Part shown: one piece after another, positions 61,330-64,000 of the stretch
Layout: each line of letters starts with the position of its first letter
Position numbering within the stretch: position 1 is the first letter of the stretch
Assembly (NCBI GenBank): GCA_020630015.1
Contig: JAHDCF010000001.1
Span: 81,946 to 145,945, forward strand
DNA from: Planktomarina sp.
Lineage (GTDB): Bacteria; Pseudomonadota; Alphaproteobacteria; Rhodobacterales; Rhodobacteraceae
DNA: 64,000 bases
Direction: 5' to 3'
Made by a program: the position numbers and the translations under genes
The notes under the pieces: model-generated
Databases searched by the model: none
What the model saw: only the letters and a program-made list of their open reading frames with translations
What the model was told of the DNA's origin: nothing

Positions 61330-61950
61330 ATGGATCAACAAGAACTGGCACAGATCTATCTTATTTCGCCACCCGCCCCTGAATTATCAAGTTTTCCAGC
61401 ACTTTTAGCTGACGCATTGGATGCGGTGGACGTTGCTTGTTTTCGCCTTGCCCTTGCCTCTAAGGATGAGGGCGAAATTGCGCAAATTGCGGATGCCTGC
61501 CGCGAAGTGGCGCACCAAAGGGATGTGGCAATCGTGATTGATGATCACGCGCAATTGGTTCAGCGCCTGGGCCTTGATGGGGTGCACCTGACCAGCGGTG
61601 CCCGCCTTGTGCGTTCCTGCCGCAAAGATCTGGGCGCAGATGTGATTGTAGGAAGCTTCTGCGGCGCCTCTCGCCATGATGGCATGAACGCAGGCGAAGC
61701 AGGTGCCGATTACGTCAGCTTTGGGCCTGTGACCTCCTCTGCGCTTGGGGATGGATCATTGGCCGAAGCGGACTTGTTCCAATGGTGGTCAGAAATGATC
61801 GAAGTGCCCGTCGTCGCGGAAGGCGGCCTTGATGCGGACCTTATCCGAAGTCTGTCACACAAGGTTGATTTCTTTGGTATTGGCCAAGAAATTTGGGGGC
61901 AAGATCATCCGGTTGAAACCCTGCAAACTTTGGCCAAAGCCCGGATTTAA
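61330..61950 (+). CDS. Thiamine phosphate synthase-like (ThiE/TenI fold) protein
   Basis: TIM-barrel pattern IVIDDHAQLVQRLGLDGVHL, GADYVSFGPV; diphosphate-binding residues of ThiE not conserved. Confidence 0.75.
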   Translation: MDQQELAQIYLISPPAPELSSFPALLADALDAVDVACFRLALASKDEGEIAQIADACREVAHQRDVAIVIDDHAQLVQRLGLDGVHLTSGARLVRSCRKDLGADVIVGSFCGASRHDGMNAGEAGADYVSFGPVTSSALGDGSLAEADLFQWWSEMIEVPVVAEGGLDADLIRSLSHKVDFFGIGQEIWGQDHPVETLQTLAKARI

Positions 61951-62768
61951 TCCCGCGACAATCCCGCCGCAACAGTGGCTTGCAATGCAGTGGCCAGCGT
62001 CTTGCGATCGGAAAAATCACGAACATGCACCGGCGGGTGATAAATCACATCTACACCACCTTGATTCCACGTTGCCAAAGTGTGCAAAAGATGGGGCCCA
62101 AAATCCATATCCCCCCACCAACCGTAATATCGTGGATCTTCCCCCACCGGTGCGTGATATCGCAACGTGATTGGTTGAATGGCTAAGGTACCCCGCAAAT
62201 CATCCGTCAAAAAGGATTGAAACAAAGTTGGTTTAAACGGCAAAACCTGCATGCCATCCGTTGACGTTCCCTCTGGAAAAAACAAAAGCCTATGCCCAAG
62301 CGACAGGCGTTCATTCATAAGCTGGGTTTGTTCTTTGGCGTGTTTGCGATCGCGCACAACAAACATGGTGCCTGTTGCACGGGCCAACCAACCAATTCCG
62401 GGCCATGACGCCACCTCAGATTTGCTGACGAAAAAGACCTCGTTATAGGCATTCAGCGAAAATATATCCAACCAAGAAGAATGATTTGCCACTGCGGCCC
62501 CCATCCCTTCCATTGGTGTGCCGATGACCCGATGTTTTATTTGCAAAACAAAAAATGCAGAGCGGCAAACAAACTTGGTAATTTTGGGTGTGATCGGACG
62601 CGCCGTTCCAAAAATAGGACGTTCAAAAAAGCGCACCAAAATCAATAGGCCAAGACAACCAAACGTAATTCCACCCAAAATCAGGCCACGAACAAACACC
62701 AAAACCCATCCAAAGGTAGATATGCGATGGTGATCTGGTGGAATGCCTTCGTTCCAAGCTTCATTCAT
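61947..62768 (-). CDS. olsA: 1-acyl-sn-glycerol-3-phosphate / lyso-ornithine lipid acyltransferase (PlsC family)
   Basis: VANHSSWLDIFSLN (HX4D-like), LFFPEGTSTDGMQVLPFKPTLF; overlaps olsB. Confidence 0.85.
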   Translation of the reverse strand: MNEAWNEGIPPDHHRISTFGWVLVFVRGLILGGITFGCLGLLILVRFFERPIFGTARPITPKITKFVCRSAFFVLQIKHRVIGTPMEGMGAAVANHSSWLDIFSLNAYNEVFFVSKSEVASWPGIGWLARATGTMFVVRDRKHAKEQTQLMNERLSLGHRLLFFPEGTSTDGMQVLPFKPTLFQSFLTDDLRGTLAIQPITLRYHAPVGEDPRYYGWWGDMDFGPHLLHTLATWNQGGVDVIYHPPVHVRDFSDRKTLATALQATVAAGLSRD

Positions 62769-63553
62769 CGATCAAATCCCTTGGTATAAATCTTCTTTTG
62801 CAAAGGGTTCATTCGGTTCAAATCCAAAACCAAACAAATGTCGGTTGTATTGAAATTCAAATCCACAAAAGCACCCTCACCGATCCATCCACCCAGCCTG
62901 AGATACGCTTTTATCAACGCGGGAACATCGCGCATGCCGGATTTTTTATCAAGCCAAGGTGGGCCAAAATCATTCGGTCTTAGGGACGTTTCCCCAATTG
63001 CCTTGGGGCGCAGTTCAGATGGTGCCAAATGAAGTGCGTGCAGATGGGACAGCGGCGTTTGCAACGCTTGCGTATCAACGCCATGGAAACTGGCAACGCC
63101 GAACATGACGTCAATGCCCCTTGCCATCACATGATGCGACAGTGCATTCCAAAGCATCATCATACCCGGTCCACCCCGGTAATCCCTGTGCAAACATGTG
63201 CGCCCCACCTCCAACAAACGCAGGTCAGCGCGTTTTAAGGGCGTCAGATCAAATTCGGTTTCGGTGTAAAATTGACCTGCCTTGGCCATCCCGCCCCCGT
63301 CCAGCAATCGATAGGCCCCTACCACATATTCCCCGTCCGTCCGGGAATCATCAATCAACAAAAGATGTTGGCAAACCTCATCAAAGGTGTCTTTTTCGAT
63401 TTGTTTGTCATGATCCACACCCGCACCGTGCCCACCAAGTTCTTGCACAAACACCCGATATCGCAAGCGTTGTGCCATGCGCAGGTCTGCTTGGGATTGC
63501 GCCAATCGAACGGTCAGCTCAGGCATTTCCGCCCCTTCGGCAAATACATGCAT
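62765..63553 (-). CDS. olsB: L-ornithine N(alpha)-acyltransferase
   Basis: VRLAQSQADLRMAQRLRYRVFVQELGG; LLEVGRTCLHRDYRGGPGMMMLWNAL. Confidence 0.9.
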   Translation of the reverse strand: MHVFAEGAEMPELTVRLAQSQADLRMAQRLRYRVFVQELGGHGAGVDHDKQIEKDTFDEVCQHLLLIDDSRTDGEYVVGAYRLLDGGGMAKAGQFYTETEFDLTPLKRADLRLLEVGRTCLHRDYRGGPGMMMLWNALSHHVMARGIDVMFGVASFHGVDTQALQTPLSHLHALHLAPSELRPKAIGETSLRPNDFGPPWLDKKSGMRDVPALIKAYLRLGGWIGEGAFVDLNFNTTDICLVLDLNRMNPLQKKIYTKGFDR

Positions 63554-63594
63554 AGCTTGACTAATACTTCGATATGTTCTTCTTTAAGTTGCAT

Positions 63595-63774
63595 CTATTC
63601 AAAATACGGCAGTAACGTGATGTGAGAGCTTTCAACGACAACTTTACCCATTTCCGGAAAATTGACGGTCACGCGACCCGCGATGTTCGATTGAACCTGT
63701 CCAATGCCCCAATCCGGTTGTGTTGGGTGCTGCACCCTTTGGCCCGGTTCCAAAAATGCGTTCGGATCGTCCAT
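63595..63774 (-). CDS. DUF3553 family protein, 59 aa (below the ORF-track cutoff)
   Basis: Minus strand MDDPNAFLEPGQRVQHPTQPDWGIGQVQSNIAGRVTVNFPEMGKVVVESSHITLLPYFE*. Confidence 0.85.
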   Translation of the reverse strand: MDDPNAFLEPGQRVQHPTQPDWGIGQVQSNIAGRVTVNFPEMGKVVVESSHITLLPYFE

Positions 63775-63807
63775 AAATTCCCCACTTTCTGAAAGGATAT
63801 ATGACCC

Positions 63808-64000
63808 GTGACCAAAACTTTGTCATCCTTGATTGTTTCGCGCATGACCCACGATCTTGCAAATCCTTTAGGTGCCATCGGTAATGGGATCGAATTACTT
63901 GAAATGACGGATGTGACCGGGCCGGAAATTGCGTTACTGAAAGAGGCCACTCAGGTTGCGCAGGCAAGACTGCGTTTGTTTCGAATTGCCTTTGGGGCCA
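63808..64000 (+). CDS. chpT: Histidine phosphotransferase ChpT, N-terminal part (cut by window edge)
   Basis: GTG start; MTKTLSSLIVSRMTHDLANPLGAIGNGIELLEMTDVTGPEIALLKEATQVAQARLRLFRIAFGA. Confidence 0.85.
   Translation, partial: MTKTLSSLIVSRMTHDLANPLGAIGNGIELLEMTDVTGPEIALLKEATQVAQARLRLFRIAFGA

Noticed and set aside
61330-61340. TPP riboswitch for the ThiE-like gene
   Set aside because: No THI-box sequence (CUGAGA/ACCUGA pattern) in the short upstream region

Overview
The window is a gene-dense (about 95% coding), roughly 53% GC stretch of an alphaproteobacterial chromosome. By protein content and synteny it looks like Rhodobacteraceae/Roseobacter group (inference). I see no prophage, transposon, CRISPR array or obvious defence island. 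Most of it is core genome: rseP(partial)-dxr-cdsA-uppS-frr-pyrH, miaA, an AraC regulator, a peptide-type ABC importer with a fused double ATPase, ssb, aroK-aroB, xerD, a CorC-like protein, a HerA-like ATPase, IalB, fabF-like/ACP/lpxD, an L,D-transpeptidase and DUF882 pair, tRNA-Arg(CCG), a long suf Fe-S assembly operon with its Rrf2/IscR regulator, icd, an SMR pump, two divergent DMGDH-like flavoproteins, a FAD monooxygenase, tRNA-Leu(CAA), a TRAP transporter, dsbB, a membrane-anchored LuxR-type regulator, gyrA, an M32 carboxypeptidase, ctaA, trmJ, a ThiE-like protein, olsA/olsB, a DUF3553 protein and the start of chpT. The most interesting signals are mostly between genes: a perfect Irr/ICE-type palindrome upstream of a suf operon whose IscR has only one cysteine; a full CtrA-type site (TTAA-N7-TTAAC) next to 11-bp iteron-like repeats; two tandem hairpin/terminator units with complementary linkers upstream of ialB (candidate sRNA or attenuator); clustered palindromes beside a membrane-bound LuxR-type regulator; hairpins after both transporter binding-protein genes; and a probable CTG start codon. 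I did not find a convincing large undescribed multi-gene system. All product calls come from reading motifs and similarity from memory; no database search was run.
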